Positions 25,250-34,002 of a stretch of 42,089 nucleotides of DNA are shown here, one piece after another. The stretch comes from Bacteroidaceae bacterium (GTDB lineage: Bacteria; Bacteroidota; Bacteroidia; Bacteroidales; Bacteroidaceae). The stretch spans positions 1 through 42,089 of the forward strand of contig JAFZIA010000061.1 of assembly GCA_017554605.1 (NCBI GenBank). The letters are read 5' to 3'. The first letter of the stretch is position 1; each line of letters opens with the position of its first letter. The translations under genes were made by a program, and so were the position numbers. Below the pieces are notes generated by a model. The model did no database searches. It was given only the letters and a program-made list of their open reading frames with translations, and was not told the origin of the DNA.

Positions 25250-25272
25250 CGAAGATAACACATCTTTTGCAA
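25250..25272 (-). promoter_or_regulatory. Promoter of tRNA-Arg
   Basis: TATCTTCG on the minus strand (25250-25257), with TTG (25270-25272) 12 bases upstream. A small GCCC/GGGC hairpin (25220-25232) lies in the leader. Confidence 0.55.
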
Positions 25273-25450
25273 AAAAGCAGAATAGAAAAGAAAAAAAACA
25301 TTTTTTGCACATCATTTTCACTCAACCTGAGCCCGGAAGGCCCATAAACCCCAATATCCTACAACTACAACAGCGCAACAATGAGGCTCAAGCTCACGCA
25401 AAAGGGAAGAGCCTCCAATGTTATAAAGCATTAAATCTTGCCGACGAAAA

Positions 25451-25481
25451 TTGAAACAACCGCAGCAAAGTATTATCTTAG
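25451..25481 (+). promoter_or_regulatory. Possible promoter of the TPR gene
   Basis: TTG (25451-25453), 20 bases, then TATCTTAG (25474-25481), a near match to the -7 consensus, 22 bp before the ATG. Confidence 0.4.
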
Positions 25482-25503
25482 CGGCAGAAAAAAAAGAAAA
25501 TAG

Positions 25504-26331
25504 ATGAAACGCCTATACACAACAATACTGTCACTCCTGTTTTTCACAGCCACGTGGGCACAGAGCTACGACCAACTGTTCGAATGGGGCACACAGAGCC
25601 TTGGAAACAAGGAATATGCACAGGCAATAAGACTCCTGCAGCAAGCAATAGCACTCGAGCCCGACAACAAGCTCAACGAATACGCGTACAGCAACCTTGC
25701 ATACGCGCAGTGGAACGCCGGCAACAGGCACGACGCCATAAGCTCCTACACGCACGCACTGAGATACAACACACAGTCGGCCGCCATTCTGCTACAACGC
25801 GCCAGGGTATATGTAGAGAGCGAGGAGCTCGACAGCGCCCTTGCCGACTACAGCCGCACGCTCGACATTGAGCCCCGCAACACACACGCACTCTTTATGC
25901 GTGCATATATCCGCGGCAGCAGACAAGAGTATGACAAGGCATACGCCGACTACAACAGGCTGCTCTCCATTGAGCCCGGCAACGACCAGGCACGCCTCTC
26001 CCTTGCCCTGCTCTACCACAAGGCAGGACGCCTGAACGAGAGCCTGATGCTTATGGGCATACTCATAGACTCATCGCCCGACAACGCAGAGTACTACTAC
26101 GCACGCAGCAACATTGAGAGCAGCGAGGGACAGACAGAGCTTGCCCTTATGGATATTGAACGCGCCATTGAGCTTGCCCCCGACACAGCCGCATATCAGG
26201 CGGCACTGGCCCGCCTGCTTATACGCAAAGGGAAAAAAGCCGAAGCACGCAGGGCACTCGACAAAGCAGCGGCGCTGGGCTACGACAAGGAAGAACTCAT
26301 ACTGCTGTACCAGAAAACAACAGCAAAATAA
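25504..26331 (+). CDS. Exported tetratricopeptide-repeat protein
   Basis: This 275-aa protein has a signal peptide (MKRLYTTILSLLFFTATWA, cut before QSYDQ). The rest is made of about six to seven TPR units; typical repeat cores are SLGNKEYAQAIRLLQQAIAL, AYAQWNAGNRHDAISSYTHA, DSALADYSRTLDIEPRN and YDKAYADYNRLLSIEPGN. TPR arrays bind partner proteins; the partner is not known. It precedes an AraC-type regulator by about 120 bp. In Bacteroidales such TPR domains are sometimes fused to AraC-type output domains, so a functional link between the two is possible but not shown. Confidence 0.88.
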   Translation: MKRLYTTILSLLFFTATWAQSYDQLFEWGTQSLGNKEYAQAIRLLQQAIALEPDNKLNEYAYSNLAYAQWNAGNRHDAISSYTHALRYNTQSAAILLQRARVYVESEELDSALADYSRTLDIEPRNTHALFMRAYIRGSRQEYDKAYADYNRLLSIEPGNDQARLSLALLYHKAGRLNESLMLMGILIDSSPDNAEYYYARSNIESSEGQTELALMDIERAIELAPDTAAYQAALARLLIRKGKKAEARRALDKAAALGYDKEELILLYQKTTAK

Positions 26332-26454
26332 TCCCCGGCCCGCACACACCGACGGCAGCGCAGAAGCACGGACAAAAAAATATCGGCCTATCGTTTCTTT
26401 ATTGTAAAAAAATATTGTAATTTTGGGCAACATTGGAAATATAACGTGACAAAA

Positions 26455-26883
26455 ATGCAAGAAAATACACAAACGCCCTATAACATAAGGGAAAAGAAAG
26501 AAAAAGATGCAGCCTACCGCTCGCTCATACGAGCAGAGCTTGCCGACGAGCTGTACGACCGCATCGTAAACATCATAATTGTAGAGAAAAGATACCGCGA
26601 CAAGGATTTCTCGGCAAAAGGACTTGCAGCAGAGCTTGAGACCAACACACGCTACATATCGGCTGTGATAAACTCCAGGTTCAACACCAACTTCTCGTGC
26701 CTTATAAACGAATACCGCATAAAAGAGGCTCTGCACAAGATGAAGGACAAGCGTTACGCCAATATGACAATAGAGGAAATTGGCAGTTCAGTGGGCTTTG
26801 CCAACAGGCAATCGTTCTACGCATCGTTCTACCGCATTATGGGCGAGACACCCAACGGCTATCGCAAGAAGCACACAAAGTGA
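26455..26883 (+). CDS. Short AraC-family transcriptional regulator
   Basis: This 142-aa protein has a charged N-terminal segment of about 45 residues and the two-helix-turn-helix AraC DNA-binding domain: DFSAKGLAAELETNTRYISA as the first HTH, then NEYRIKEALHKMKDKRYANM, TIEEIGSSVGFANRQSFYAS and a final FYRIMGETPNGYRKKH. It has no ligand-binding, membrane or receiver domain, so sensing must come from elsewhere or the protein is constitutive. A GTG nine bases upstream (26446) is in frame; the ATG at 26455 is preferred. The AlkD-like gene starts 12 bp after its stop, indicating a shared transcript. Confidence 0.88.
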   Translation: MQENTQTPYNIREKKEKDAAYRSLIRAELADELYDRIVNIIIVEKRYRDKDFSAKGLAAELETNTRYISAVINSRFNTNFSCLINEYRIKEALHKMKDKRYANMTIEEIGSSVGFANRQSFYASFYRIMGETPNGYRKKHTK

Positions 26884-26894
26884 GCAAACGGCCT

Positions 26895-27524
26895 ATGGAG
26901 CAACAGACAAGCGACAAGATAAGAGAGATAAAGAAAAGCCTGAGGCTTGCAATGAACGGAGTGGTGTCGACACTGCAGCGCCGCCAGGGACTGGACTATA
27001 AGATAAACTTCGGGGTGGAGATACCCCGCATAAAGGAGATTGCCGCACAATACGGCAAGGACAGAGAGCTCGCGAGAGCCCTGTGGCAGGAGGACATACG
27101 CGAGTGCCGTATGATAGCAATCCTCACAATGCCAGCCGGGGAGTTTACCGCAGACGACGCAAACGGGTGGATAGCCACCGCCCGATATACCGAGCTTGCC
27201 GACCACCTGTCGATGCACCTGCTGTGCAACATACCCGACGCCGTAGACAACGCCCTGGCCTGGGCGGGACAGCAGGAGAGCATTGCAGCCTATTGCGGAT
27301 TCTCGGCCATTGCCCACCTGCTGCGCAAAGGAGCGGTGATGGACAGCGCACAGACGGAGAGATACATAAACGTAACCGCGCAGGCGCTGGACGACGGGAG
27401 CGCGACAAGCACAGTTGTGAAGCAACGGGCCTACAACACCTTCTCGATATTCATCGACACAGCACAGCCCGACGAAGAAAAGATAAAGAAACACCGCAAA
27501 CTAAAGGAACTTTTTAATATATAG
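26895..27524 (+). CDS. DNA alkylation repair-like HEAT-repeat protein (AlkD family)
   Basis: This 209-aa all-helical protein resembles the AlkD/AlkC-type HEAT-repeat family, which includes base-excision glycosylases that remove N3- and N7-alkylpurines. Supporting segments are NFGVEIPRIKEIAAQYGKDR, ALWQEDIRECRMIAILTMPA and TVVKQRAYNTFSIFIDTA. The family's catalytic Trp/Asp/Arg set cannot be confirmed by eye; the WQEDIRECRM block sits where the conserved W-E-R block is expected. A longer frame from 26697 would overlap the AraC gene; the ATG at 26895 is chosen. It lies 12 bp after the AraC gene and 39 bp before fur. Confidence 0.7.
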   Translation: MEQQTSDKIREIKKSLRLAMNGVVSTLQRRQGLDYKINFGVEIPRIKEIAAQYGKDRELARALWQEDIRECRMIAILTMPAGEFTADDANGWIATARYTELADHLSMHLLCNIPDAVDNALAWAGQQESIAAYCGFSAIAHLLRKGAVMDSAQTERYINVTAQALDDGSATSTVVKQRAYNTFSIFIDTAQPDEEKIKKHRKLKELFNI

Positions 27525-27563
27525 GACCTACAAAGAAGAGAACCCTGTAACAGTATATGACAG

Positions 27564-28034
27564 ATGGAAAGCAGCAAGATTGACGATGCAGTAAAGCAAC
27601 AATTCGGCGACTACCTCAGGAGCAACAAGCTACGCAGCACCCCCGAGCGCCACGCAATCCTCAATGCCATATACACGATGGAAGGCAGCTTCGACATTGA
27701 GACACTCCTGTCGCATCTGGAAAAGAACGACAAATTCCACGTGAGCCGCGCAACAGTGTACAACACCATCGCCCTGCTCATAAATGCGAACCTTGTCATA
27801 CACCACCAGTTTCCAGGAGAATCGCGGTACGAGAAGTGCTTCGGCAGGGAGCTCGGCTATACAATATGCACCAACTGCAATAAAGTGACCGAAATAAAGA
27901 ACATAAGGATAAAAGAAGACATAAGCAACAACATAAAGAAATTCAACCTCACCCACTACTCACTCTACGTGTACGGACTATGCAGCAAATGTACGCGCAC
28001 AGCCAAGCGCCGCAAGCAGAAGAGCAGGCAGTGA
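27564..28034 (+). CDS. Fur-family transcriptional regulator
   Basis: This 156-aa protein has a winged-helix domain (RSTPERHAILNAIYTMEGSF near residue 24-43, and HVSRATVYNTIALLINANLV, the recognition helix) and a dimerisation domain with a structural zinc site formed by C102/C105 and C140/C143 (ICTNCNK and LCSKCTR). The region just before the first CxxC reads GRELGYTICTNC. In E. coli Fur and most Fur-like proteins this region is HHDHLIC, where the His and Asp residues help form the regulatory metal site; here they are absent. A strongly basic tail (AKRRKQKSRQ) ends the protein. purA follows after 37 bp. Confidence 0.9.
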   Translation: MESSKIDDAVKQQFGDYLRSNKLRSTPERHAILNAIYTMEGSFDIETLLSHLEKNDKFHVSRATVYNTIALLINANLVIHHQFPGESRYEKCFGRELGYTICTNCNKVTEIKNIRIKEDISNNIKKFNLTHYSLYVYGLCSKCTRTAKRRKQKSRQ

Positions 28035-28071
28035 GGACAAGAAAAGGAAAAACGATAAAAAACATACTAAT

Positions 28072-29340
28072 ATGAAGAAAAAAGTTGACGTACTTCTGGG
28101 TCTCCAGTGGGGAGACGAGGGAAAAGGTAAGATTGTAGACGTACTAACCCCCAAATACGATGTAGTGGCACGTTTCCAGGGCGGTCCCAACGCAGGACAC
28201 ACATTGGAGTTCGGCGGCAAGAAATTCGTTCTCCGCTCAATACCCTCGGGTATCTTCCAGGGCGAGCAGACCAACATCATCGGCAACGGCGTTGTGCTCG
28301 ACCCCGCACTCTTTATGGGCGAGGCAGTGGAGCTTGAGAAGGCAGGTTACAACCTCAAGAAGAACCTCTTCATATCGAAGAAGGCACACCTCATATTGCC
28401 CACAGGCCGTATCCTCGACGCTGCATACGAGGCAGCCAAAGGCGATGCCAAGGTGGGTACGACAGGCAAGGGCATCGGCCCCACATACACCGACAAGATA
28501 AGCCGTAACGGATTGCGCGTGGGCGACATTCTCGAAAACTTCGAGGAGAAATACGCACAGGCAAAGGCACGCCACGAGCAGATTCTCAAGAACCTCAATT
28601 ACAGCTACGACATAACAGAGATGGAGGCAAAATGGCTCGAGGGCATCGCATACCTCAAGGAGTTCCGCCTCATCGACAGCGAACAGTTTGTAAACGACCT
28701 TATGGACGAGGGCAAGAGCGTGCTCGGCGAGGGTGCACAGGGAAGTATGCTCGACATTGACTTTGGCAGCTACCCCTTCGTTACATCATCGAACACAGTG
28801 TGCGCAGGTGCTTGTACAGGATTGGGTATCGCTCCCAACAGAATTGGCGACGTATACGGTATCACAAAAGCCTACTGCACACGTGTAGGCTCGGGTCCTT
28901 TCCCCACAGAGCTCTTCGACGAGGTGGGCAAGGAGATGCGCGACAGAGGTCACGAGTACGGCGCAGTAACAGGACGCGAACGCCGCTGCGGCTGGATTGA
29001 CCTTGTAATCCTCAAATACACAATAATGGTGAATGGTGTGACACACCTCATACTTATGAAGAGCGACGTGCTCGACACATTCCCCACAATAAAGGCCTGC
29101 GTGGCATATAAGAAGAACGGCGAGACAGTTGACCATCTCCCATACGACATAAGCGATGTGGAGCCCATCTACACCGAGCTCAGGGGTTGGCAGTGCGACC
29201 TCACAAAGATTACACGCGAGGAAGACCTCCCCAAGGAGTTTGTCGACTACATCAAGTTCCTCGAGGAGCAGTTGGGCGTACCCGTGAAGTACGTATCGAT
29301 AGGCCCCGACCGCGAGCAGACCATCACACGCAATATCTGA
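28072..29340 (+). CDS. purA: Adenylosuccinate synthetase
   Basis: It converts IMP and aspartate to adenylosuccinate with GTP hydrolysis, the first committed step to AMP. The 422-aa protein has the N-terminal GDEGKGKIVDVL (P-loop and catalytic Asp), GPNAGHTLEFGGKKFVLRSI, the GTTGKGIGPTYTDK motif, a catalytic His region GVVLDPALFMGE, GEGAQGSMLDIDFGSYPFVT, and RERRCGWIDLVILKYT at the GTP/IMP loop. Length and motifs are normal. It follows fur closely, and a long perfect hairpin lies after the stop. Confidence 0.97.
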   Translation: MKKKVDVLLGLQWGDEGKGKIVDVLTPKYDVVARFQGGPNAGHTLEFGGKKFVLRSIPSGIFQGEQTNIIGNGVVLDPALFMGEAVELEKAGYNLKKNLFISKKAHLILPTGRILDAAYEAAKGDAKVGTTGKGIGPTYTDKISRNGLRVGDILENFEEKYAQAKARHEQILKNLNYSYDITEMEAKWLEGIAYLKEFRLIDSEQFVNDLMDEGKSVLGEGAQGSMLDIDFGSYPFVTSSNTVCAGACTGLGIAPNRIGDVYGITKAYCTRVGSGPFPTELFDEVGKEMRDRGHEYGAVTGRERRCGWIDLVILKYTIMVNGVTHLILMKSDVLDTFPTIKACVAYKKNGETVDHLPYDISDVEPIYTELRGWQCDLTKITREEDLPKEFVDYIKFLEEQLGVPVKYVSIGPDREQTITRNI

Positions 29341-29354
29341 TTACACTGATTTCC

Positions 29355-29395
29355 CAAGCGGTTGCGCCAAAATAAACTTTTGATGCAACCGCTTG
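29355..29395 (+). terminator. Long hairpin after purA, without a T-run
   Basis: CAAGCGGTTGC (29355-29365) and GCAACCGCTTG (29385-29395) form a perfect 11-bp stem; the loop contains a further CAAAA/TTTTG pair. It is followed by ACTATGAA, not a T-tract. It may be a weak or factor-assisted terminator, an mRNA stabilising 3' end, or a processing signal. Confidence 0.5.
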
Positions 29396-29477
29396 ACTAT
29401 GAATATTGGCGAGAGACGGCAGACCCGCTAATCAAAATGGCACGCCGGAGTGTTTATCAATAAACATAAGGACAACA

Positions 29478-30224
29478 ATGAGCATACTACAAATCTTTTC
29501 AATAGCAGCACAGGCCAGCGTAGGCTACTACGGCGGTGGAGGCTCTATGAGCTATTTCATACTGTTCATAGGCATAGCCATCGTAAGCTACATTGTACAG
29601 ATGAACCTGCAAAGCAAGTTCAAGAAATACTCGCAGATGCCACTGGGCAACGGAATGACAGGCCGCGACGTAGCAGTGAAGATGCTGCACGACAACGGCA
29701 TATACGACGTTACAGTGACAAGCACCCCAGGCCAGCTCACCGACCACTACAACCCGACAACCAAGACAGTGAACCTGAGCGAGGGAGTATACCGCTCGTC
29801 GAGCGTGGCAGCAGCAGCCGTAGCCGCACACGAGTGCGGGCACGCGATACAGCACGCCACTGCATACGCCCCGCTCACAATGCGCTCAAAGCTGGTGCCC
29901 ATAGTATCGTTCGCATCGAACTGGATGACGTGGATACTGCTCATAGGCATATTGACAGTGAGCAGCTTCCCCGGGATACTATTGGGAGGAATAGTGCTCT
30001 TTGCCTTCACCACACTCTTCAGTTTTGTGACACTCCCCGTGGAGATTGACGCAAGCAAGCGCGCCCTTGCCTGGCTGTCGCGCGCAGGCATCACCAACTA
30101 CAGCAACCACTCGGCAGCAAGCAGCGCACTGCGCTCCGCAGCCTACACATACGTCGTTGCAGCCCTCTCGTCACTTGCCACACTCGTTTACTACATAATG
30201 ATTTATCTTGGCCGCCGCGACTGA
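29478..30224 (+). CDS. Membrane zinc metalloprotease, YugP type
   Basis: This 248-aa protein is a predicted integral-membrane neutral zinc peptidase (Zn_peptidase_2 group, Bacillus YugP). The HExxH motif reads [12 protein letters not shown]; the C-terminal acidic ligand is probably in [15 protein letters not shown]. Membrane helices are predicted near residues 25-42, 155-190 and 222-242. The N-terminus has Gly-rich [12 protein letters not shown] frame from a TTG at 29406 exists but would extend through a non-conserved region; the ATG at 29478 is preferred. It precedes hisS by 28 bp. The natural substrate is unknown. Confidence 0.88.
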   Translation: MSILQIFSIAAQASVGYYGGGGSMSYFILFIGIAIVSYIVQMNLQSKFKKYSQMPLGNGMTGRDVAVKMLHDNGIYDVTVTSTPGQLTDHYNPTTKTVNLSEGVYRSSSVAAAAVAAHECGHAIQHATAYAPLTMRSKLVPIVSFASNWMTWILLIGILTVSSFPGILLGGIVLFAFTTLFSFVTLPVEIDASKRALAWLSRAGITNYSNHSAASSALRSAAYTYVVAALSSLATLVYYIMIYLGRRD

Positions 30225-30252
30225 GGCAGCCCCTAAAAACACAAACTACACA

Positions 30253-31617
30253 ATGGCAGCAAAACCATCAATACCTAAGGGCACACGCGATTTTTCGCCC
30301 ATCGAGATGTCCAAAAGAAACTATATATTCGACACGATACGCAAGGCATTCCACCTCTTCGGCTTTCAGCAGATAGAGACTCCCGCAATGGAGAACCTTT
30401 CTACCCTTATGGGAAAATATGGCGACGAGGGCGACAAGCTGCTCTTCAAGATACAGAACTCGGGCGACTACTTCAACGGAATTACCGACGAGGAACTGCT
30501 CAGCCGCAACGCCAGCAAGCTTGCATCAAAGTTCTGCGAGAAGGGCCTGCGCTACGACCTCACAGTACCCTTTGCCCGTTACGTTGTGATGCACCGCGAC
30601 GAGCTCACCTTCCCCTTCAAGCGTTACCAGATACAGCCCGTGTGGCGTGCCGACCGTCCTCAGAAAGGACGTTACCGTGAGTTTTACCAGTGCGATGCCG
30701 ACGTGATAGGCAACAATTCGCTCATCAACGAGGTTGAGCTCATACAGCTCATCGACCACGTATTCGGCAAGCTTGGCATACGCGTGGCAATAAAGCTCAA
30801 CAACCGCAAGATTCTTGCAGGCATCGCACAGGTCATCGGTGAGCCCGACAAGATTATCGACATCACCGTAGCCATTGACAAGCTCGACAAGATAGGGCTC
30901 GACGGCGTTATTGCCGAGCTCAAGCAGAAAGGCATCGGCGACGAGGCCATTGAGAAGCTCCTGCCCATTCTGCAAGCGCAAGGTGGCAACAGCGAGAAGC
31001 TCGCCACAATAGCCAGTGTACTCGCAGGCAACGAGACGGGCGAGAAGGGCGTGGAGGAGACAAGCTTTATCCTCGACACCATTGCCACACTCGACATAAA
31101 CAGCGCCGTAGAGCTCGACCTCACCCTTGCACGCGGCCTCAACTACTACACAGGTGCAATCCTCGAGGTAAAGGCACTTGACGTTGCAATAGGCAGCATA
31201 AGCGGTGGCGGACGCTACGACAACCTCACAGGAGTATTCGGAATGGACGGCGTATCGGGCGTAGGTATCTCCTTCGGTGCCGACCGCATATACGACGTGA
31301 TGAACCAGCTCGACCTTTACCCCAAGGACTCGATACAGACAACACAGCTTATGTTCGTGAACTTTGGCCAGAAGGAGGCACTCCACTGCCTTGGACTGCT
31401 TGCCAAGTTACGTGCCGCAGGAGCATCGGCCGAGCTCTACCCCAGCAGCGACAAGATGAAGAAGCAGATGGGATATGCCAACAACCACAATATCCCCTAC
31501 GTTGCAATAGTTGGCGAGAACGAGATGAACGAGGGCACCATTGCCGTAAAGAATATGGAGAGCGGCGAGCAGAAGAGTATGAATATCGACGAGCTTATAG
31601 CACTGCTCAAGGGATAA
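30253..31617 (+). CDS. hisS: Histidyl-tRNA synthetase
   Basis: It charges tRNA-His. This class II enzyme of 454 aa has motif 1 near [20 protein letters not shown], motif 2 near [20 protein letters not shown] with [10 protein letters not shown], the two HisRS-specific blocks [17 protein letters not shown] and [14 protein letters not shown], motif 3 near [15 protein letters not shown], and a C-terminal anticodon-binding domain ending in ELIALLKG. The ATG at 30253 yields the usual [16 protein letters not shown] start; an upstream TTG at 30208 lies inside the protease gene. A terminator follows after about 30 bp. Confidence 0.97.
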   Translation: MAAKPSIPKGTRDFSPIEMSKRNYIFDTIRKAFHLFGFQQIETPAMENLSTLMGKYGDEGDKLLFKIQNSGDYFNGITDEELLSRNASKLASKFCEKGLRYDLTVPFARYVVMHRDELTFPFKRYQIQPVWRADRPQKGRYREFYQCDADVIGNNSLINEVELIQLIDHVFGKLGIRVAIKLNNRKILAGIAQVIGEPDKIIDITVAIDKLDKIGLDGVIAELKQKGIGDEAIEKLLPILQAQGGNSEKLATIASVLAGNETGEKGVEETSFILDTIATLDINSAVELDLTLARGLNYYTGAILEVKALDVAIGSISGGGRYDNLTGVFGMDGVSGVGISFGADRIYDVMNQLDLYPKDSIQTTQLMFVNFGQKEALHCLGLLAKLRAAGASAELYPSSDKMKKQMGYANNHNIPYVAIVGENEMNEGTIAVKNMESGEQKSMNIDELIALLKG

Positions 31618-31645
31618 GTGCAGTCACGAGCATTACATACAAAAT

Positions 31646-31681
31646 GAGGATGACCCTTTGTACTTTTGGGTCACCCTCTTA
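31646..31681 (+). terminator. Terminator of hisS
   Basis: GAGGATGACCC (31646-31656) pairs with GGGTCACCCTC (31668-31678) except for one A-C mismatch, followed by TTA. Stem and flanks closely resemble the hairpin at 8806-8839. Confidence 0.7.
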
Positions 31682-31729
31682 CAGACTGATGATAAAAAAT
31701 ATTTGTGTAACTTACAATAAACTTTATCT

Positions 31730-33022
31730 ATGAAAAATATAATCTTAAAATTGGCATCAATTGTGTTCTTCCCGCTGTTATTTGTCGGCTGTACACAAGA
31801 AGAGAGTGTTGTTAATCACATTGGGCTATCGGGTAACGCTTATATAACTTCCGATGTGAACGAAAGCCAATCCAAAGCATTTATCGACGAGGGAAATTCG
31901 GCGATACGCAATTGGCGCAACCCCGAAACTATAATCAGTTTCTACTTCAAAGCAGAAAAGAGCGGTAACATGAACGTAGCCTTAAAGGCAAAAGGCCACT
32001 CAACCATAGAGGTATCTTTGTTTGGTAAAGAGAAAGAAATAACACTCAATAGCGATGAATATTCAAATGTTAAGGTTGGAACCTTTAAGGTGAAGAAAGC
32101 GCAATATATTAAAGTGGACATCCGTGGCAAAGAGATTAACAAAGGAGAGGATTTCGGAAACATAGAAGCACTGCTTGTCGGGGGCGAAATTATACCTATT
32201 GTTTGTGTTGACGATAAGTTTAGCACACATTTTGGGCGCCGCGGCCCTTCTGTACACTTGGGTTACACCTTGCCAAGCGAGAATGTAGAATGGTTCTACA
32301 ACGAAGTTGTTGTACCCGAAGAGGGAGATATACCCCACAGCTACTATATGGCTTGCGGCTTTAGTGAAGGCTATTTTGGTATGCAAAACAACACGCCCCA
32401 ACCTCGCAGAATACTATTTTCTGTGTGGAGTCCATTTGAAACCGATAACCCAGCAGAAATTCCAGATTCACTGCGTGTAGAACTCATTAAGAAAGGAGAA
32501 AATACAAAGATTGGTGAATTCGGCAACGAAGGCTCTGGTGGCCAGAGTTATATGCACTACGACTGGAAGGCTGGAGAACGCTGTCGTTTCCTTATGGGCG
32601 TGCACCCCGAAAAAAACAACAAGACAGTTTATACCGCCTACTTCTACGACAACCACCAAAACAAATGGGTGCTTGTTGCGTCGTGGCGCCGCCCGAATAC
32701 TACAACCTGGTACACCAACGCACACTCATTCTTGGAGAATTTCAACCCCAGAATGGGATATATAAACCGTAAGGCATATTACCAGAATCAATGGGCACGT
32801 ACGACTAGTGGAGAGTGGGTCCCCTTAACAAAAGCACGTTTTACTTGCGATGCTACGGGTCGTGCAAGAATGCGCCTTGATTACACAGGAGGCATATCTG
32901 ATTGCGGTTACTACCTTTCTATGGGCGGATTCTTCGACGAGAACTTAAATACAGATACTTGGTTCGAGCGTACAGGAAATGTTACCGAGGCTCCCGATAT
33001 TGATTTCTCAACATTGGAATAA
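31730..33022 (+). CDS. DUF3472-type lipoprotein (with N-terminal DUF5077-like domain)
   Basis: This 430-aa lipoprotein has the lipobox LFVGC (Cys at residue 21), then a domain resembling DUF5077 (about 30-150; GNAYITSDVNESQSKAFIDE, RNWRNPETIISFYFKAEKSG). A larger DUF3472-type domain follows (about 160-420), with SVHLGYTLPSENVEWFYNEV, MACGFSEGYFGMQNN, RRILFSVWSPFETDNP and SYMHYDWKAGERCRFLMGVH. The aromatic-rich surface suggests a carbohydrate-binding or glycan-degrading role at the outer membrane, but this is inference. Codon use is more A+T-rich than in neighbours, which suggests later acquisition. It is a single gene with a terminator on each side. Confidence 0.82.
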   Translation: MKNIILKLASIVFFPLLFVGCTQEESVVNHIGLSGNAYITSDVNESQSKAFIDEGNSAIRNWRNPETIISFYFKAEKSGNMNVALKAKGHSTIEVSLFGKEKEITLNSDEYSNVKVGTFKVKKAQYIKVDIRGKEINKGEDFGNIEALLVGGEIIPIVCVDDKFSTHFGRRGPSVHLGYTLPSENVEWFYNEVVVPEEGDIPHSYYMACGFSEGYFGMQNNTPQPRRILFSVWSPFETDNPAEIPDSLRVELIKKGENTKIGEFGNEGSGGQSYMHYDWKAGERCRFLMGVHPEKNNKTVYTAYFYDNHQNKWVLVASWRRPNTTTWYTNAHSFLENFNPRMGYINRKAYYQNQWARTTSGEWVPLTKARFTCDATGRARMRLDYTGGISDCGYYLSMGGFFDENLNTDTWFERTGNVTEAPDIDFSTLE

Positions 33023-33113
33023 AAAACGGAATGTACAACAACCATATTATAGCAAAAATAGATATGGACGACCTTTTCCTGTCGTAACCTACGATTAAAA
33101 TAAAGAAAAAAAG

Positions 33114-33166
33114 AACCACCTTACTCATAACTCATGATGTGCTATGGGTTTGGTGGTTTAATTTTT
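33114..33166 (+). terminator. Terminator of the DUF3472 lipoprotein gene
   Basis: AACCACC (33114-33120) pairs with GGTGGTT (33152-33158) across a loop that can itself fold, followed by TAATTTTT. It is 91 bp after the stop. Confidence 0.6.
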
Positions 33167-33387
33167 CAGCATATTCATAAGAGGATAGGTTTGTGTCAAA
33201 TGCAACTTCAAGAGTTCTCCTGCAACAGTATATACATATCCCTTTATTCGTATACATTCTTCTTGCCATTCTAAATACTGTCGTTAAATTACATCCTACA
33301 TATTAAAGGAAATCGCAATTCTAACCGATAACTGCAAGTAACATTTTATTTGCAACTCATTAGTGTCCCATAAAAATTAGGGACAGG
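33167..33387. other. Intergenic stretch with no recognised gene
   Basis: I see no gene here. Its right end (33364-33385) holds TGTCCC/GGGACA about 10 bases apart, just downstream of the transposase remnant, which could be part of the old IS end. Confidence 0.4.
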
Positions 33388-33954
33388 TTAAACATTAAAT
33401 AAAACTGACTCATTAAAGTCGAGAAGTTCTTTTTCATATTGAAATTTAGTTTTGTCGAAGAGGTCTTTCAAGTGCGTTTTGTCAGTCAGCGAAATGTTCT
33501 AAATCTGCAAGATTTCATAGATACTTCTGTCGATTTGCATATCGTGTTTGACGATTGAAACCAAGAGGTAAGTAGTGATGACAATATAGATTTGTATCCT
33601 CACTGCGTTCTCCGTAGTGCCCCAAAACGTATTTATCTTGAGGTGCTGCTTGAGCCACTTGAAGAACAGTTCTATTTGCCAGCGATTCTTGTAGAGTTCA
33701 GCAACAACAAGCGAAGAAATGTGAGTTGCATTCGTAAGAAATACAAACTCTCTATCTTGCTCCGCATCATAGTAACGCACAAACCTTAATTGCTTCGGAT
33801 AGTCATTTGAAGACTTATAATTAGTCAATTCAATTGTACAATCAGAAAGTACATTTTTAGGTAGTCGGCGTTTCCATTTGATGGTCTTGCATTGTAGATT
33901 CTTCTTTGCTCGAACTACGAAATAGGCACCTATTTGATTTATAAAAAATTCAGT
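33388..33954 (-). pseudogene. IS4-type transposase remnant (5'-truncated, with a nonsense codon)
   Basis: The minus strand encodes the C-terminal part of a DDE transposase of the IS4 family: INQIGAYFVVRAKKNLQCKT, LRFVRYYDAEQDREFVFLTN, and the highly typical YKNRWQIELFFKWLKQHLKI followed by NTFWGTTENAVRIQIYIVIT. The frame is open from 33954 (after a TGA) to an in-frame TAG at 33499-33501, then continues in the same frame (ISLTDKTHLKDLFDKTKF...) to a TAA at 33388-33390. The N-terminal half and the start are absent, so it cannot transpose on its own. The TAG looks like a point mutation of a Leu or similar codon. Confidence 0.85.
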
Positions 33955-34002
33955 TCACGAGGAAATATCATTCAATATCACTGCTCTTATTTAGAAGTAT
34001 TA

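Noticed and set aside
33158..33286. Open minus-strand stretch of about 41 codons (ending ...LTQTYPLMNMLKN) in the DUF3472-IS4 gap
   Set aside because: It reads like a protein fragment but has no start codon and overlaps a terminator stem; too short to call even as a pseudogene.
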